From: an uncultured Microbacterium sp.
GTDB taxonomy: Bacteria; Actinomycetota; Actinomycetes; Actinomycetales; Microbacteriaceae
Direction of reading: 5' to 3'
DNA: 64,000 nt
Assembly: GCF_947489255.1 (NCBI RefSeq)
Contig: NZ_CANLCY010000001.1
Location: 310,001 to 374,000 of the forward strand
The notes under the pieces are model-generated. The model saw nothing but the letters and a program-made list of their open reading frames with translations, did not search any database and was not told where the DNA came from. Positions 1 through 9,146 of this stretch are shown here, one piece after another; the first letter of the stretch is position 1, and each line of letters begins with the position of its first letter. The translations under genes were made by a program, and so were the position numbers.

Positions 1-832
1 TCTCCTCGGCGGTGGCCCCGCCGAGGTCGAGACCCAGGGGCGAATGCAGTCGTGCGAGCTCGGCATCCGTCACTCCGACCCCGCGCAGCAGGTGCGCCCG
101 CCGCGCGACGGTCGCCCGCGCCCCCATCGCGCCGACGAAGCCGACCGGCATGCGCAGCGCCGTCCGCAGGGCGGGCACGTCGAGTCGCTCGTCGTGCGTC
201 AGCACGCACACCGCGGTGCGCTCGTCGGCGTCGTCGAGGGAGGCGAGGAAGTCGTGAGGCGCGGCGACGACGACCTCGACGGCGTCGGGGAAGCGCTCGC
301 GGGTGGCGAGCAGCGCCCAGTCGTCGCACACCGTCACCGCGAATCCGGCCGCCGCTCCCAGGCGGCACAGGGCCGCGGCGTGCTCCCCGGCGCCGAGGAT
401 GATCAGGCGCGGGGCGGCGGGCCGCTCGAGCACGAGCGGTTCTCCGTCGAGCTCGAGGCGCACGCGCGCGCTGCGTCCTGCGCGAGCCGCGTCGAGCGCC
501 GGGCGGATGCCGTCGTCGAGCGGGTAGGCGACGACGTCGACCGCGCCACCGCACGCGAGGCCCGCGGCGATGGGGGTGACGATGCCGTCGTCGGTGAAGC
601 CGAAGCGCGCGCGGCGCACCGACCCGGTGCGCAGCACGTCGAGTCCGAGCATCACGGCATCGTTCTCGACGCAGCCGCCCGAGATCGATCCGATCACGCG
701 CGCGTCGCGCGTGACGACGAGGGTGGCGCCCACGCCGCGCGGCGCGCTGCGCACGACGGCGGTGACCGTGACCGCCGCGAGAGGCATCCCGGCATCCATC
801 AGGGGCACCAGGTCGGCGGCCAGATCGAGCAT
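1..832 (-). CDS. XdhC/CoxI family protein, 3' end outside window
   Basis: Reads on the minus strand from an ATG at 832 to the window edge, so the C-terminus is missing. The family handles molybdenum cofactor for molybdenum hydroxylases such as xanthine dehydrogenase. Visible features are an N-terminal XdhC/CoxI domain with the SGGCVE motif (about residues 50-55) and, after about residue 110, a Rossmann-like domain opening with LIILGAGEHAAAL. The divergent neighbour at 884 is a MocA-like nucleotidyltransferase, which fits a cofactor-maturation role. Upstream stops block longer alternatives. No hydroxylase subunit lies inside the window, so the client enzyme is unknown. Confidence 0.85.
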   Translation of the reverse strand, partial: MLDLAADLVPLMDAGMPLAAVTVTAVVRSAPRGVGATLVVTRDARVIGSISGGCVENDAVMLGLDVLRTGSVRRARFGFTDDGIVTPIAAGLACGGAVDVVAYPLDDGIRPALDAARAGRSARVRLELDGEPLVLERPAAPRLIILGAGEHAAALCRLGAAAGFAVTVCDDWALLATRERFPDAVEVVVAAPHDFLASLDDADERTAVCVLTHDERLDVPALRTALRMPVGFVGAMGARATVARRAHLLRGVGVTDAELARLHSPLGLDLGGATAEE

Positions 833-883
833 GGGGGCGACGGTAGTCGGGGCGTGTTTCGCGCACGCTACGCTGTCGTGACC

Positions 884-1453
884 ATGCCCGCCGCGCCCCC
901 CGTCGCCGTCTCGGGACTGGTCCTGGCTGCGGGGGCGGGTCGTCGTTTCGGCGGGCCCAAGGCCCTCGCCCGCACCCCGGCGGGAACGCCGTGGGTGGCT
1001 CTCACGGTGCGCGCGCTGATCGAGGGCGGATGCCGCGACGTCACCGTCGCGCTCGGGGCCGGCGTCGATGAGGCGGCGGCGCTCGTGCCCGCGGAGGCGT
1101 CGATCGTACGGGTCGAGGACTGGGAATCGGGGATGGCGGCCTCGCTGCGCGCGGGACTGGCCGCCCTGTCGTCGGGGTCGGCGCTCGCGGCCGTCGTCGT
1201 CCCCGTCGACACCCCCGAGCTGGTGCCTGCGGCCGTCGCGCGCGTCGCCCGCAGAGCCGCCCCCGACGCCCTCGCCCAGGCCGCCTACGACGGTGCGCCG
1301 GGGCATCCGGTGCTGCTCGGACGGGCCCACTGGGCAGCGGTGTCGAGCGCCGCGCGCGGCGACGTCGGCGCGCGTCCCTACCTGATCGCGCAGGGCGCGA
1401 CGCTCGTCGAGTGCGCCGATCTGTGGTCGGGTGCCGACCGCGACGTGCGTTGA
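884..1453 (+). CDS. MocA-like nucleotidyltransferase (molybdenum cofactor type)
   Basis: A 189-residue NTP-transferase (GT-A-like fold). The N-terminal signature LVLAAGAGRRFGGPK and the later PVDTPEL segment match the MobA/MocA family that attaches a nucleotide to molybdopterin. A GHPVLL motif in the C-terminal third is also typical. The ATG at 884 is preferred; a GTG at 878 is in frame. TACGCT at 869-874 may be the -10 element, giving a nearly leaderless mRNA. The gene is divergent from XdhC, so the two probably serve the same molybdoenzyme. The exact nucleotide (CTP or GTP) cannot be told from the sequence. A longer open frame reaching back to 44 is only the shadow of xdhC. Confidence 0.82.
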   Translation: MPAAPPVAVSGLVLAAGAGRRFGGPKALARTPAGTPWVALTVRALIEGGCRDVTVALGAGVDEAAALVPAEASIVRVEDWESGMAASLRAGLAALSSGSALAAVVVPVDTPELVPAAVARVARRAAPDALAQAAYDGAPGHPVLLGRAHWAAVSSAARGDVGARPYLIAQGATLVECADLWSGADRDVR

Positions 1454-1687
1454 CGGCTGATCAGGGCGCGTTTTCCGGCACTTCCGGCGGCTCGGTCACG
1501 GTCCGATCACGGGCCCGGACAATTTTGACGTGGCTATAGACAAAACCCTCGGCGATGGATATTTTTTCGGAGCCGTCATAATTCGACGGACCAGAGTGCC
1601 GGGACGAAGACGTACCCGATCCGACGCCGGGGAGGGCGCGGGTGCGGACCATACGGTCCCTGCTGTTCAGAGAGGAACGCAGATCAC

Positions 1688-2806
1688 ATGCTGAAGAAAA
1701 TCCTGACCGGTGCGGCCATCGCGGCGCTCGCCGTGGGTCTCGGGGCGTGCAGCTCCACGCGCCCTGCCGACGGGGGCGGCGACGCCGCCGGTGCCAGCGG
1801 CGACTGCAACGTCGGCATCGCGATGCCGACCCGCAGCCTCGAGCGCTGGATCAACGACGGTGAGCAGCTGCAGAAGAAGCTGCAGGACGCCGGGTGCACC
1901 GTCGACCTGCAGTACGCCGACAACAAGACCGACCAGCAGATCAGCCAGATCCAGAACCAGATCTCGGGTGGGGCGAAGATCCTCGTCATCGCCGCGATCG
2001 ACGGCTCGACGCTCGGCCCGGTCCTCGAAGAGGCCAAGTCGCAGAACGCCACGGTCATCGCCTACGACCGTCTCATCAACGGCAGCGAGAACGTCGACTA
2101 CTACGCCACGTTCGACAACTACAAGGTCGGCACCCTGCAGGGCCAGTACATCGAGGAGCAGCTGGGCCTGAAGGACGGCAAGGGACCGTTCAACCTCGAG
2201 CCCTTCGCCGGCAGCCCCGACGACAACAACGCGAAGTTCTTCTTCGCCGGCGCCTGGGACGTGCTCCAGCCCTACGTGGAGAAGGGCCAGCTGGTCGTCC
2301 CCAGCGGCAAGTCGCCCGCGAACGACGACGCGTGGGCGTCGATCGGCATCCAGGGCTGGGCCTCCGACAAGGCCCAGGCCGAGATGGACAACCGTCTGTC
2401 GTCGTTCTACGGCGACGGCAAGAAGGTCAACGTGGTGCTCTCGCCCAACGACAGCCTCGCCATCGGTATCGAGGCGTCGCTGAAGTCGGCCGGCTACACC
2501 GCCGGAGCCGAGTACCCGATCATCACGGGTCAGGATGCCGACAAGGCCAACGTCAAGGCGATCCTCGACGGCCTGCAGTCGATGACGGTCTGGAAGGACA
2601 CCCGTGCCCTCGGTGACCGCGTCTTCACGATGATCCAGGAGATCAAGGACGGCAAGGAGGTCGAGGTCAACGACACCAAGACCTACGACAACGGCAAGAA
2701 GGTCGTGCCCTCCTACCTGCTGACCCCCGAGGTCGTCGTCAAGGACGACGTGCAGTCCAAGCTCATCGACTCGGGCTTCCTGAAGGCCTCCGACGTCGGG
2801 CTCTGA
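1688..2806 (+). CDS. chvE: ChvE-type monosaccharide ABC transporter, substrate-binding lipoprotein
   Basis: A 372-residue lipoprotein. The signal peptide ends in the lipobox LGAC (Cys21), followed by a Ser/Thr/Gly-rich linker and a two-lobe periplasmic-binding-protein type 1 fold (CNVGIAMPTRSLERW). The family binds pyranose sugars such as glucose, galactose, xylose or arabinose at the outer membrane face. It is the first gene of an operon with a two-domain ATPase (2925) and a permease (4460), the standard ChvE-GguA-GguB set. A GAGAGGA Shine-Dalgarno lies near 1670. The 234 bp upstream hold an AT-rich patch (1520-1585) that probably contains the promoter; TTGACG at 1525-1530 has no well-placed -10. 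Sugar specificity is not determined. Confidence 0.9.
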   Translation: MLKKILTGAAIAALAVGLGACSSTRPADGGGDAAGASGDCNVGIAMPTRSLERWINDGEQLQKKLQDAGCTVDLQYADNKTDQQISQIQNQISGGAKILVIAAIDGSTLGPVLEEAKSQNATVIAYDRLINGSENVDYYATFDNYKVGTLQGQYIEEQLGLKDGKGPFNLEPFAGSPDDNNAKFFFAGAWDVLQPYVEKGQLVVPSGKSPANDDAWASIGIQGWASDKAQAEMDNRLSSFYGDGKKVNVVLSPNDSLAIGIEASLKSAGYTAGAEYPIITGQDADKANVKAILDGLQSMTVWKDTRALGDRVFTMIQEIKDGKEVEVNDTKTYDNGKKVVPSYLLTPEVVVKDDVQSKLIDSGFLKASDVGL

Positions 2807-2814
2807 GCCCCACC

Positions 2815-2879
2815 GGCCGGGGCGGGTCCCTCCCGCCCCGGCCCTCTCGCGGCGGGGCGGGTTCTCCCGTCCCGCCGCT
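2815..2879 (+). other. Two stacked hairpins between binding-protein and ATPase genes
   Basis: The first hairpin pairs 2815-2826 with 2832-2843 (12 perfect bp, 5-nt loop). The second pairs roughly 2850-2862 with 2867-2879, with a G-T mismatch. Neither is followed by a T run. In ABC sugar operons such structures often protect the binding-protein mRNA or cause partial termination, so less ATPase and permease is made. That role is inferred from position. Confidence 0.6.
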
Positions 2880-2924
2880 CGATCCTCGCCACCTCGGCGA
2901 GGGAGCTGACGGAGGAAACACACC

Positions 2925-4454
2925 ATGACCGAACCGATCCTGCGCATGGCGGGGATCTCGAAGTCGTTCAACGGCGTGCCGGCCCTGGCCGACGTGTCGG
3001 TCGACGTGCACCGCGGTGAGGTCCACGCGATCTGCGGAGAGAACGGCGCGGGCAAGTCGACCCTGATGAAGGTTCTCAGCGGCGTCTATCCGACGGGGTC
3101 CTTCGAGGGCACGATCACCCTCGAGGGCGAGCGGATGGAGTTCCGCTCGATCAACGACAGCGAGGCCGCCGGCATCGTCATCATCCACCAGGAGCTGGCG
3201 CTCAGCCCCTACCTCTCGATCGCCGAGAACATCTTCCTCGGCAACGAGAAGTCCAAGCGCGGCGTGATCGACTGGAACGCCACCAACACCGCCGCAGCCG
3301 ACCTGCTCAAGCGCGTCGGCCTGCGGGAGAACCCCGCGACGAAGATCTACGAGCTCGGCGTCGGCAAGCAGCAGCTCGTCGAGATCGCCAAGGCGCTGGC
3401 CAAGGAGGTCAAGCTCCTCATCCTCGACGAGCCCACGGCCGCCCTCAACGACGACGACTCGGCGCACCTGCTCGACCTCATCGACCAGCTGCGCACGCAG
3501 GGGATCACCTGCATCATCATCAGCCACAAGCTCAAAGAGGTGCTGCGCATCGCGGATCGCATCACGATCATCCGCGACGGCCGCACGATCGAGACGATGC
3601 ACCGCTCCGATCCCGAGACCGACGAGGGGCGCATCATCCGCGCCATGGTCGGCCGCGACCTCAACAGCCTCTTCCCGCCGCGCGAACCCGACATCGGCGA
3701 GGAGTTGTTCCGCGTCGAGAACTGGACCGTGCACCACCCCGTCGACACCGAGCGCGTCGTCATCCAGGACGCGTCCTTCATGGTGCGCGCGGGCGAGATC
3801 GTCGGCTTCGCGGGTCTCATGGGCGCCGGTCGCACGGAGCTCGCGATGAGCATCTTCGGCCGCATGTACGGCACGGGCATCTCGGGCGAGGTCTACAAGA
3901 ACGGTCAGCAGATCGACGTCCGCACCGTCGACGCCGCGATCAAGCACGGCATCGCGTACGCCACGGAGGACCGCAAGAAGTACGGCCTCAACCTGATCGG
4001 CGACATCCAGGTCAACGTCTCGGCATCCGCCCTCGCCCGGCTCGCCCGGCTCGGGGTGGTCGACCGGTACCGCGAGTACAAGGTCGCCGACTCGTACCGC
4101 TACAAGATGAACATCAAGGCGCCCAGCGTCGCCGCGATCACCGGACGTCTCTCCGGCGGCAACCAGCAGAAGGTCGTCCTGTCGAAGTGGATGTTCACCG
4201 GACCCGACGTGCTCATCCTCGACGAGCCCACCCGCGGCATCGACGTCGGGGCCAAGTACGAGATCTACGGGATCATCAACGAGCTCGCGGCCCAGGGCAA
4301 GGCCGTCATCGTCATCTCGTCGGAGCTGCCCGAGGTCATCGGCCTCTCCGACCGCATCTACACCATCTCCGAGGGACGCATCACGGCCGAGGTCGGCCGT
4401 GACGACGCCACGCAGGAGACCCTCATGCGGCACATGACCGCCGGAAGGAACTGA
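2925..4454 (+). CDS. gguA: ChvE-type monosaccharide ABC transporter, ATP-binding protein
   Basis: A 509-residue protein with two ABC ATPase domains, as in the MglA/GguA sugar-importer class. The first domain has Walker A GENGAGKS (about residues 40-47), the ABC signature [14 protein letters not shown] and Walker [12 protein letters not shown]. The second has a degenerate Walker A ([10 protein letters not shown]), signature [14 protein letters not shown] and Walker [13 protein letters not shown]. This asymmetry is normal for the class. A GGAGG Shine-Dalgarno precedes the ATG. It energises the permease encoded 5 nt downstream. Confidence 0.93.
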   Translation: MTEPILRMAGISKSFNGVPALADVSVDVHRGEVHAICGENGAGKSTLMKVLSGVYPTGSFEGTITLEGERMEFRSINDSEAAGIVIIHQELALSPYLSIAENIFLGNEKSKRGVIDWNATNTAAADLLKRVGLRENPATKIYELGVGKQQLVEIAKALAKEVKLLILDEPTAALNDDDSAHLLDLIDQLRTQGITCIIISHKLKEVLRIADRITIIRDGRTIETMHRSDPETDEGRIIRAMVGRDLNSLFPPREPDIGEELFRVENWTVHHPVDTERVVIQDASFMVRAGEIVGFAGLMGAGRTELAMSIFGRMYGTGISGEVYKNGQQIDVRTVDAAIKHGIAYATEDRKKYGLNLIGDIQVNVSASALARLARLGVVDRYREYKVADSYRYKMNIKAPSVAAITGRLSGGNQQKVVLSKWMFTGPDVLILDEPTRGIDVGAKYEIYGIINELAAQGKAVIVISSELPEVIGLSDRIYTISEGRITAEVGRDDATQETLMRHMTAGRN

Positions 4455-4459
4455 CAGAC

Positions 4460-5680
4460 ATGGCCACCGCATCCACCCAGACGGTCGACGCGCCGACGCA
4501 ACCCGGACCGCGACGTCGCGGCCTGCTCGCGCGCATCAACTTCCGTCAGTTCGGCATCCTCGCCGCCCTCGTCATCATCATCGTGCTGTTCCAGGTGCTC
4601 ACGGGCGGGCGCCTGCTCATGCCGGGCAACGTCAACAACCTGATCCAGCAGAACGCCTACGTGCTGATCCTCGCGATCGGCATGGTCATGGTGATCATCG
4701 CCGGCCACATCGACCTGTCGGTCGGTTCGGTGGTCGCCATGGTCGGCGCGATCGCCGCGATCGCGATGAACCAATGGGGCCTGCCCTGGTTCGTCGCGGT
4801 CCTGCTCTCGCTCGTCGTCGGCGCCGTGGTCGGGGCGTGGCAGGGGTTCTGGGTCGCCTTCGTCGGCATCCCCGCGTTCATCGTCACCCTCGCGGGCATG
4901 CTGCTCTTCCGCGGCCTCACGCTGGTGCTCCTCACCGGCGGCACGATCAGCGGCCTGCCCGACGGCTTCACCGCGATCGGCGCGGGATGGCTGCCGCCGT
5001 TCCTGGGCTACCTCGGCAACTGGGACGCCCTCACTCTCGTGCTCGGCGCCATCGCGTGCGTCCTGCTGATCGTCCAGCAGCTGCGCACGCGGGCGACGCT
5101 CCGCCGCCTCGAGCTGCCCCGCGAACTGGCGTGGTCGTTCTGGCTGAAGAACGCCATCGCGGTCGTCGCGATCATGGCCGTCGCCTTCACGATCGCCGCG
5201 TACAACGGCACCCCGATCGTGCTGATCATCCTCGCCGTGCTCGTCCTGGCCTACACGTTCGTGCTCAACCGCACGACCTTCGGCCGGCACATCTACGCGA
5301 TGGGCGGCAACCTCTTCGCCGCCGTGATGAGCGGGGTAAAGACGAAGTGGGTGAACTTCTTCATCTTCGTCAACATGGGCGTGCTCGCGGGCCTCGCCGC
5401 GGTGGTCAGCACCGCACGCGCCGGTGGCGCCGTGGCATCCGCCGGTCAGAACTACGAACTGGATGCCATCGCGGCGGTGTTCATCGGCGGTGCCGCCGTG
5501 CAGGGCGGCATCGGCACGGTCGTCGGGGCCGTCGTCGGTGGTCTGGTGATGGGCGTGCTCAACATGGGCCTGTCGATCCTGAGCGTCGACGCCGCGTGGC
5601 AGATGGCCATCAAGGGCATCGTGCTGCTCCTGGCCGTCGCGTTCGACATCTTCAACAAGCGCCGCAACGGCGGTGTCTGA
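4460..5680 (+). CDS. gguB: ChvE-type monosaccharide ABC transporter, permease
   Basis: A 406-residue membrane protein of the BPD_transp_2 (RbsC/GguB) family with about ten hydrophobic segments. Typical landmarks are GHIDLSVGSVVAMVG near residue 80 and the C-terminal AGGAVASAGQNYELDAIAAV segment with the following GGAAVQGGIGT. It forms the sugar channel for the upstream ATPase and binding protein. It starts 5 nt after the ATPase stop. The operon ends at the hairpin at 5684. Confidence 0.92.
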   Translation: MATASTQTVDAPTQPGPRRRGLLARINFRQFGILAALVIIIVLFQVLTGGRLLMPGNVNNLIQQNAYVLILAIGMVMVIIAGHIDLSVGSVVAMVGAIAAIAMNQWGLPWFVAVLLSLVVGAVVGAWQGFWVAFVGIPAFIVTLAGMLLFRGLTLVLLTGGTISGLPDGFTAIGAGWLPPFLGYLGNWDALTLVLGAIACVLLIVQQLRTRATLRRLELPRELAWSFWLKNAIAVVAIMAVAFTIAAYNGTPIVLIILAVLVLAYTFVLNRTTFGRHIYAMGGNLFAAVMSGVKTKWVNFFIFVNMGVLAGLAAVVSTARAGGAVASAGQNYELDAIAAVFIGGAAVQGGIGTVVGAVVGGLVMGVLNMGLSILSVDAAWQMAIKGIVLLLAVAFDIFNKRRNGGV

Positions 5681-5683
5681 GCG

Positions 5684-5718
5684 GATGGGGAGCGCGGCCT
5701 CGCGGCGCGCTCCCCATC
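5684..5718 (+). terminator. Hairpin terminator of the ChvE-type operon
   Basis: Arms 5684-5695 and 5707-5718 are a perfect 12-bp inverted repeat (GATGGGGAGCGC) with an 11-nt loop. It starts 3 nt after the permease stop. There is only a short pyrimidine-rich tail, so efficiency is uncertain. Confidence 0.65.
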
Positions 5719-5779
5719 TGCTCCGCCCGCTTTTCCGCCCGGACCCCCGCGATGCGATGATGGGGGAGGTGTCTCCCTC

Positions 5780-6991
5780 ATGACTCCTGCCGTGTTCGAG
5801 CCCGCAACCCCGCTCGCGCCGCCGGCTGGCCGTACGACGAACGACCTGATCCGTCAGCAGAACCTCGCGTCCGTCCTGTCGCTCCTCCACTCCCGGGGAG
5901 CGCTCTCACGCGCCCAGCTCGGGGCGACCACGGGGCTGAACCGCTCCACCGTCACCGGTCTGATCATGGAGCTCACCGAGCTCGGCCTCGTGCGCGAGGC
6001 CCCCGGCGGAGAGCGCACGGGCAAGGTCGGCCGCCCCACGCTCGACCTCGAGCCCGAAGACCACGTCGCCGCCCTGAGCGTGCGGGCCGAACCGCACGCG
6101 GTCACGGTGGCCCTGGTCGGTCTCGGCGGCGTCGTCCACGCCCGCCTCCGTCACGACACCGCCAGCGCCCCCTCGCCGCGGCGTTTCGTGCAGATCGTCG
6201 CCTCGTCGGTCGAGGCCATGCGGGCCGACATCGACCGGCACTATCGCGTCGTGGGCGCGGGTCTCGCCGTGCCGGGCCTGGTCAACGCCAACGGTTCGGT
6301 GCTGGTGTCGCCGACCCTCGGGTGGAAGCGCGACCCCGTCTCGGCCCGCTTGAGCGACGAGCTCGGGATGCCGGTGACCGCGGGCAACGACGCCAGCATC
6401 GGCGCCCTCGCCGAGTCCCGGTTCGGGGTCGGGGTGGGCGTCGGCAACCTGCTGTACCTCGGCGGCGCGATGCACAGCATCGGCGGCGGCCTCATCATCG
6501 ACGGGACGCTGCTGCGCGGCACCTCCGGCTACGCCGGCGAGCTGGGGCACACGGTCGTCGACCCGCGCGGCCGGGCCTGCGTCTGCGGACGCCGCGGCTG
6601 CCTCGAGGCCGAGGTCAGCCTCGACATCCTCGAGCCGCTGCTCGGCCGTCGCAAGCTCGACGAAGACGAGCTCGACGTCGAACTCGGTGTCGCGCGCAAC
6701 CCGCGCGTGATGACCGAGGTCACCCGTCAGGTCGAGATGCTGTCGCTGGCGCTCACCAACTTCGTCAATGCGTTCGCCCCCGAGACCGTCGTCCTCTCGG
6801 GCTATCTCGGCGCTCTGCTGTCGGTGAGCCGCGAACGTCTGGCCGACGCCGTGCGCGTGCACCCGCTCGGAGCCGAGGGACGCGCGATCCGCCTCGAGCG
6901 CGCCCACCTGCGCTCGCGTCTGATGCTCATCGGCCCCGCGGAACTCGCCTTCGCCGACCTGCTGTCGAACCCGGCGGGCTTCCGCGGCTGA
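5780..6991 (+). CDS. ROK family transcriptional regulator
   Basis: A 403-residue NagC/XylR-like repressor. The N-terminal winged helix (about residues 20-80, SRAQLGATTGLNRSTVTGLI) is followed by a ROK sugar-kinase-like domain. The zinc motif CVCGRRGCLEAE is intact near residue 270. The kinase-like ATP site is not conserved enough to suggest catalysis. A GGGGAGG Shine-Dalgarno lies about 10 nt upstream of the ATG. It follows the sugar ABC operon on the same strand after a terminator, so it probably controls that operon with the transported sugar as inducer (inference). Confidence 0.9.
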   Translation: MTPAVFEPATPLAPPAGRTTNDLIRQQNLASVLSLLHSRGALSRAQLGATTGLNRSTVTGLIMELTELGLVREAPGGERTGKVGRPTLDLEPEDHVAALSVRAEPHAVTVALVGLGGVVHARLRHDTASAPSPRRFVQIVASSVEAMRADIDRHYRVVGAGLAVPGLVNANGSVLVSPTLGWKRDPVSARLSDELGMPVTAGNDASIGALAESRFGVGVGVGNLLYLGGAMHSIGGGLIIDGTLLRGTSGYAGELGHTVVDPRGRACVCGRRGCLEAEVSLDILEPLLGRRKLDEDELDVELGVARNPRVMTEVTRQVEMLSLALTNFVNAFAPETVVLSGYLGALLSVSRERLADAVRVHPLGAEGRAIRLERAHLRSRLMLIGPAELAFADLLSNPAGFRG

Positions 6992-7142
6992 GGCGCTCAC
7001 CGCCGCCCGTCCGACGCCTCGCCACCTCCGCGGGGCAACCGGGGCACAACGGATGCCGTATCCCGGACGTTCACGTCGCCGATGCTCGTCCCGCCTACCG
7101 TCGCGGCGTGGACGGAACTCGATGAATGCCGAGAGGGTCAGC

Positions 7143-7979
7143 GTGCATCCCGACGTCGACGTACGCCGGCCGCTCTGGCCGTGGCTGCTCGCGGTGGTCG
7201 CCGCGGTCGTCGGCGTGGGCGTGCTGTGCACGCAGGCGCAGACGGCGGCCCGCGACGCCGAGCACCGCTCCACGTCGGCCGTGATGCAGGCCGGGCTGGT
7301 CACGGCATCCGGGGCCTTCTCCGACGCGTCCGCCACCGCGGGAGGTGCGACGTCGCTCGGCGCGACCGACGAGTCCGTGTCCGGCGCCGAGGGGACGCGC
7401 GGTCCCGCCCCCGCCGGCGTGGCGGTCGCCGACGGTGCCTGGTCGACCGTGACGGCGGCGCGCACCGGCATCCCCGATCGCGCGGTGCGCGCCTACGCCT
7501 CGGCCGCGCTGACGCTGCTGCGCGAGCAGCCGGGATGCGGGCTCGGGTGGAACACTCTCGCCGGCCTCGGCGCGATCGAGTCCGCGCACGGTTCGCACGG
7601 GGGCGGCGTGCTGCGGGCGGACGGGTACCCCGATCCGCCCATCCGCGGGATCGCGCTCGACGGCGCCGCAAGCGCGGCGATCGCCGACACCGACGGCGGC
7701 CGTTTCGACGGGGATGCCGTGTGGGACCGCGCGGTGGGCCCCCTGCAGTTCATCCCCTCGACGTGGGAGCACTGGGGCGCGGATGCGAACGGCGACGGCG
7801 TGGCCGATCCGAACCAGATCGACGACGCGGCCCTCGCCGCGGCGCGTTATCTGTGCGCCGCGGGCGAGATGACGACCCCCGCAGGCTGGCGACGGGCGGT
7901 GTTCTCGTACAACCACCTGGACAGCTACGTCGACGATGTCGCCGCCGCCGCGAACTCCTACGCGCACCTCGCGGGCTGA
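7143..7979 (+). CDS. Secreted/anchored lytic murein transglycosylase
   Basis: About 278 residues. A signal-anchor (RPLWPWLLAVVAAVVG) is followed by an Ala-rich linker and a lysozyme-like transglycosylase domain. The likely catalytic Glu is in LGAIESAHG, and GPLQFIPSTWEHW is the characteristic later motif. An EF-hand-like loop (DANGDGVADPNQ) probably binds calcium, as in MltB-like enzymes. The GTG at 7143 is chosen because GAGAGG sits 6 nt upstream; an in-frame ATG at 7122 has no good ribosome site. It cleaves peptidoglycan glycan strands outside the membrane. The gene stands alone and converges on the next gene across a strong hairpin. Confidence 0.85.
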   Translation: MHPDVDVRRPLWPWLLAVVAAVVGVGVLCTQAQTAARDAEHRSTSAVMQAGLVTASGAFSDASATAGGATSLGATDESVSGAEGTRGPAPAGVAVADGAWSTVTAARTGIPDRAVRAYASAALTLLREQPGCGLGWNTLAGLGAIESAHGSHGGGVLRADGYPDPPIRGIALDGAASAAIADTDGGRFDGDAVWDRAVGPLQFIPSTWEHWGADANGDGVADPNQIDDAALAAARYLCAAGEMTTPAGWRRAVFSYNHLDSYVDDVAAAANSYAHLAG

Positions 7980-7996
7980 GCGCCCCGCCCGCCTGT

Positions 7997-8060
7997 CCTC
8001 GAGTGTCCAGGACACGCCGCTCGGCTCGTGTCTCCGGCGGCGTGTCCGGGACGCTCGAGG
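7997..8060. terminator. Bidirectional hairpin between convergent genes
   Basis: Arms 7997-8020 and 8037-8060 pair over 24 bp with two mismatches and a 16-nt loop. The left arm itself contains the small palindrome GTGTCCAGGACAC. It lies between the stops at 7979 (+) and 8072 (-), so it can serve both transcripts. Confidence 0.75.
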
Positions 8061-8071
8061 AGACGAGGGGA

Positions 8072-9001
8072 TCAGCCGCCGAGCACGACGTTCAGCGGCT
8101 GCTCGCCGGCGGCGAGGCGATCGATCTGTCGGCGCACGAGACGCGCGATGCGCGGGCGCATGGCATCCGTCGCCCCTCCCACGTGCGGGGCGATGAGCAC
8201 TCCCGGAAGATCCCACAGCGGGTGGCCCGCGGGCAGCGGCTCGGGGTCGGTGACGTCGAGCGCGGCGCGGAGGCGACCGCGGCGCACGTGGTCGACCAGG
8301 GCGTCGGTGTCGATGAGGGGTCCGCGACCGACGTTGACGACGAGCGCGCCGTCGGGCAGCGCCGAGAGCGCCGCGTCGTCGAGGACGTGGCGCGTCGCCT
8401 CGCCCCCGGGGAGCGAGGCGATGACGATGTCGGTGTCGACGAGCACCTCGGCGAGCTTGCCGAGGGGGAACACCTCGACGTCGTCCTGCAGCCGGCCGTG
8501 CGAGGCGATCGCGCGCAGGTGCACCTCGAAGGGCTTCAGGCGCGCGGCGATCGCGCGTCCCACACCGCCGAAGCCGAGCAGGGTCACGCGGGCGTCGGCC
8601 AGTCCGGGCGCCTCGCCGCCGGTCCACTCGCCGCGATCCTGGGCGCGGACGAAGTCGGGCAGCCGTCGTTGCGCGGCCAGGGTGAGGGCGAGGGCGAGCT
8701 CTGAGGTCGCGGTTTCGTGGACGCTCGCCGCGTTGGCGAAGACGATCCCCTCGGGCAGACGCCCCTCGACGTTGTCGTAGCCGATCGACTGGCTCTGCAC
8801 GAGGCCGACCTCGATCTCCTGCAGGCGCTCGATCACACCGGTCATCGACATGTACGGCGGAACCACCATGTCGAAGCGTTCTCGAGGGGCGGCATCCTGC
8901 ATGTCCCACACGATCACCTCGACGCCGTCGGGCAGCTCGCCCAGATCGTCGCGCAGCTGAGCGGTGGGAACGGACACGAGGAGCGGGGTCGAAGTCGTCA
9001 C
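8072..9001 (-). CDS. D-isomer specific 2-hydroxyacid dehydrogenase
   Basis: A 309-residue NAD(P)-dependent oxidoreductase. The Rossmann motif is VTLLGFGGVGRAIAARL; the catalytic Arg is in VNVGRGPLIDT, the Glu in TDPEPLPAGHPLW and the His in IAPHVGGATD. It acts in the cytosol on a 2-keto/2-hydroxy acid (for example glyoxylate or hydroxypyruvate), but the substrate is not readable from the sequence. The start is a GTG at 9001. On the minus strand TAGCGT at 9014-9009 lies exactly 7 nt upstream, so the mRNA is probably leaderless. It is a single-gene unit. Confidence 0.88.
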   Translation of the reverse strand: MTTSTPLLVSVPTAQLRDDLGELPDGVEVIVWDMQDAAPRERFDMVVPPYMSMTGVIERLQEIEVGLVQSQSIGYDNVEGRLPEGIVFANAASVHETATSELALALTLAAQRRLPDFVRAQDRGEWTGGEAPGLADARVTLLGFGGVGRAIAARLKPFEVHLRAIASHGRLQDDVEVFPLGKLAEVLVDTDIVIASLPGGEATRHVLDDAALSALPDGALVVNVGRGPLIDTDALVDHVRRGRLRAALDVTDPEPLPAGHPLWDLPGVLIAPHVGGATDAMRPRIARLVRRQIDRLAAGEQPLNVVLGG

Positions 9002-9146
9002 CCGATCGACGCTACCCGCGCCGACGGTGCTCCGGCCCCGGTGGACACGACGCGGGAGTCGTGTGCGCTGTCGGGGCCCGGGTGGATCAGGGCGGTGTCA
9101 CGCGGCGGCGGTCCGGCGTCGTGCGCGTCTCCCGCCGCCGCGCGAC

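Noticed and set aside
44..883. Extension of the MocA-like frame back to 44
   Set aside because: The region is coded on the minus strand by xdhC with clear motifs; the extension has no family sequence.
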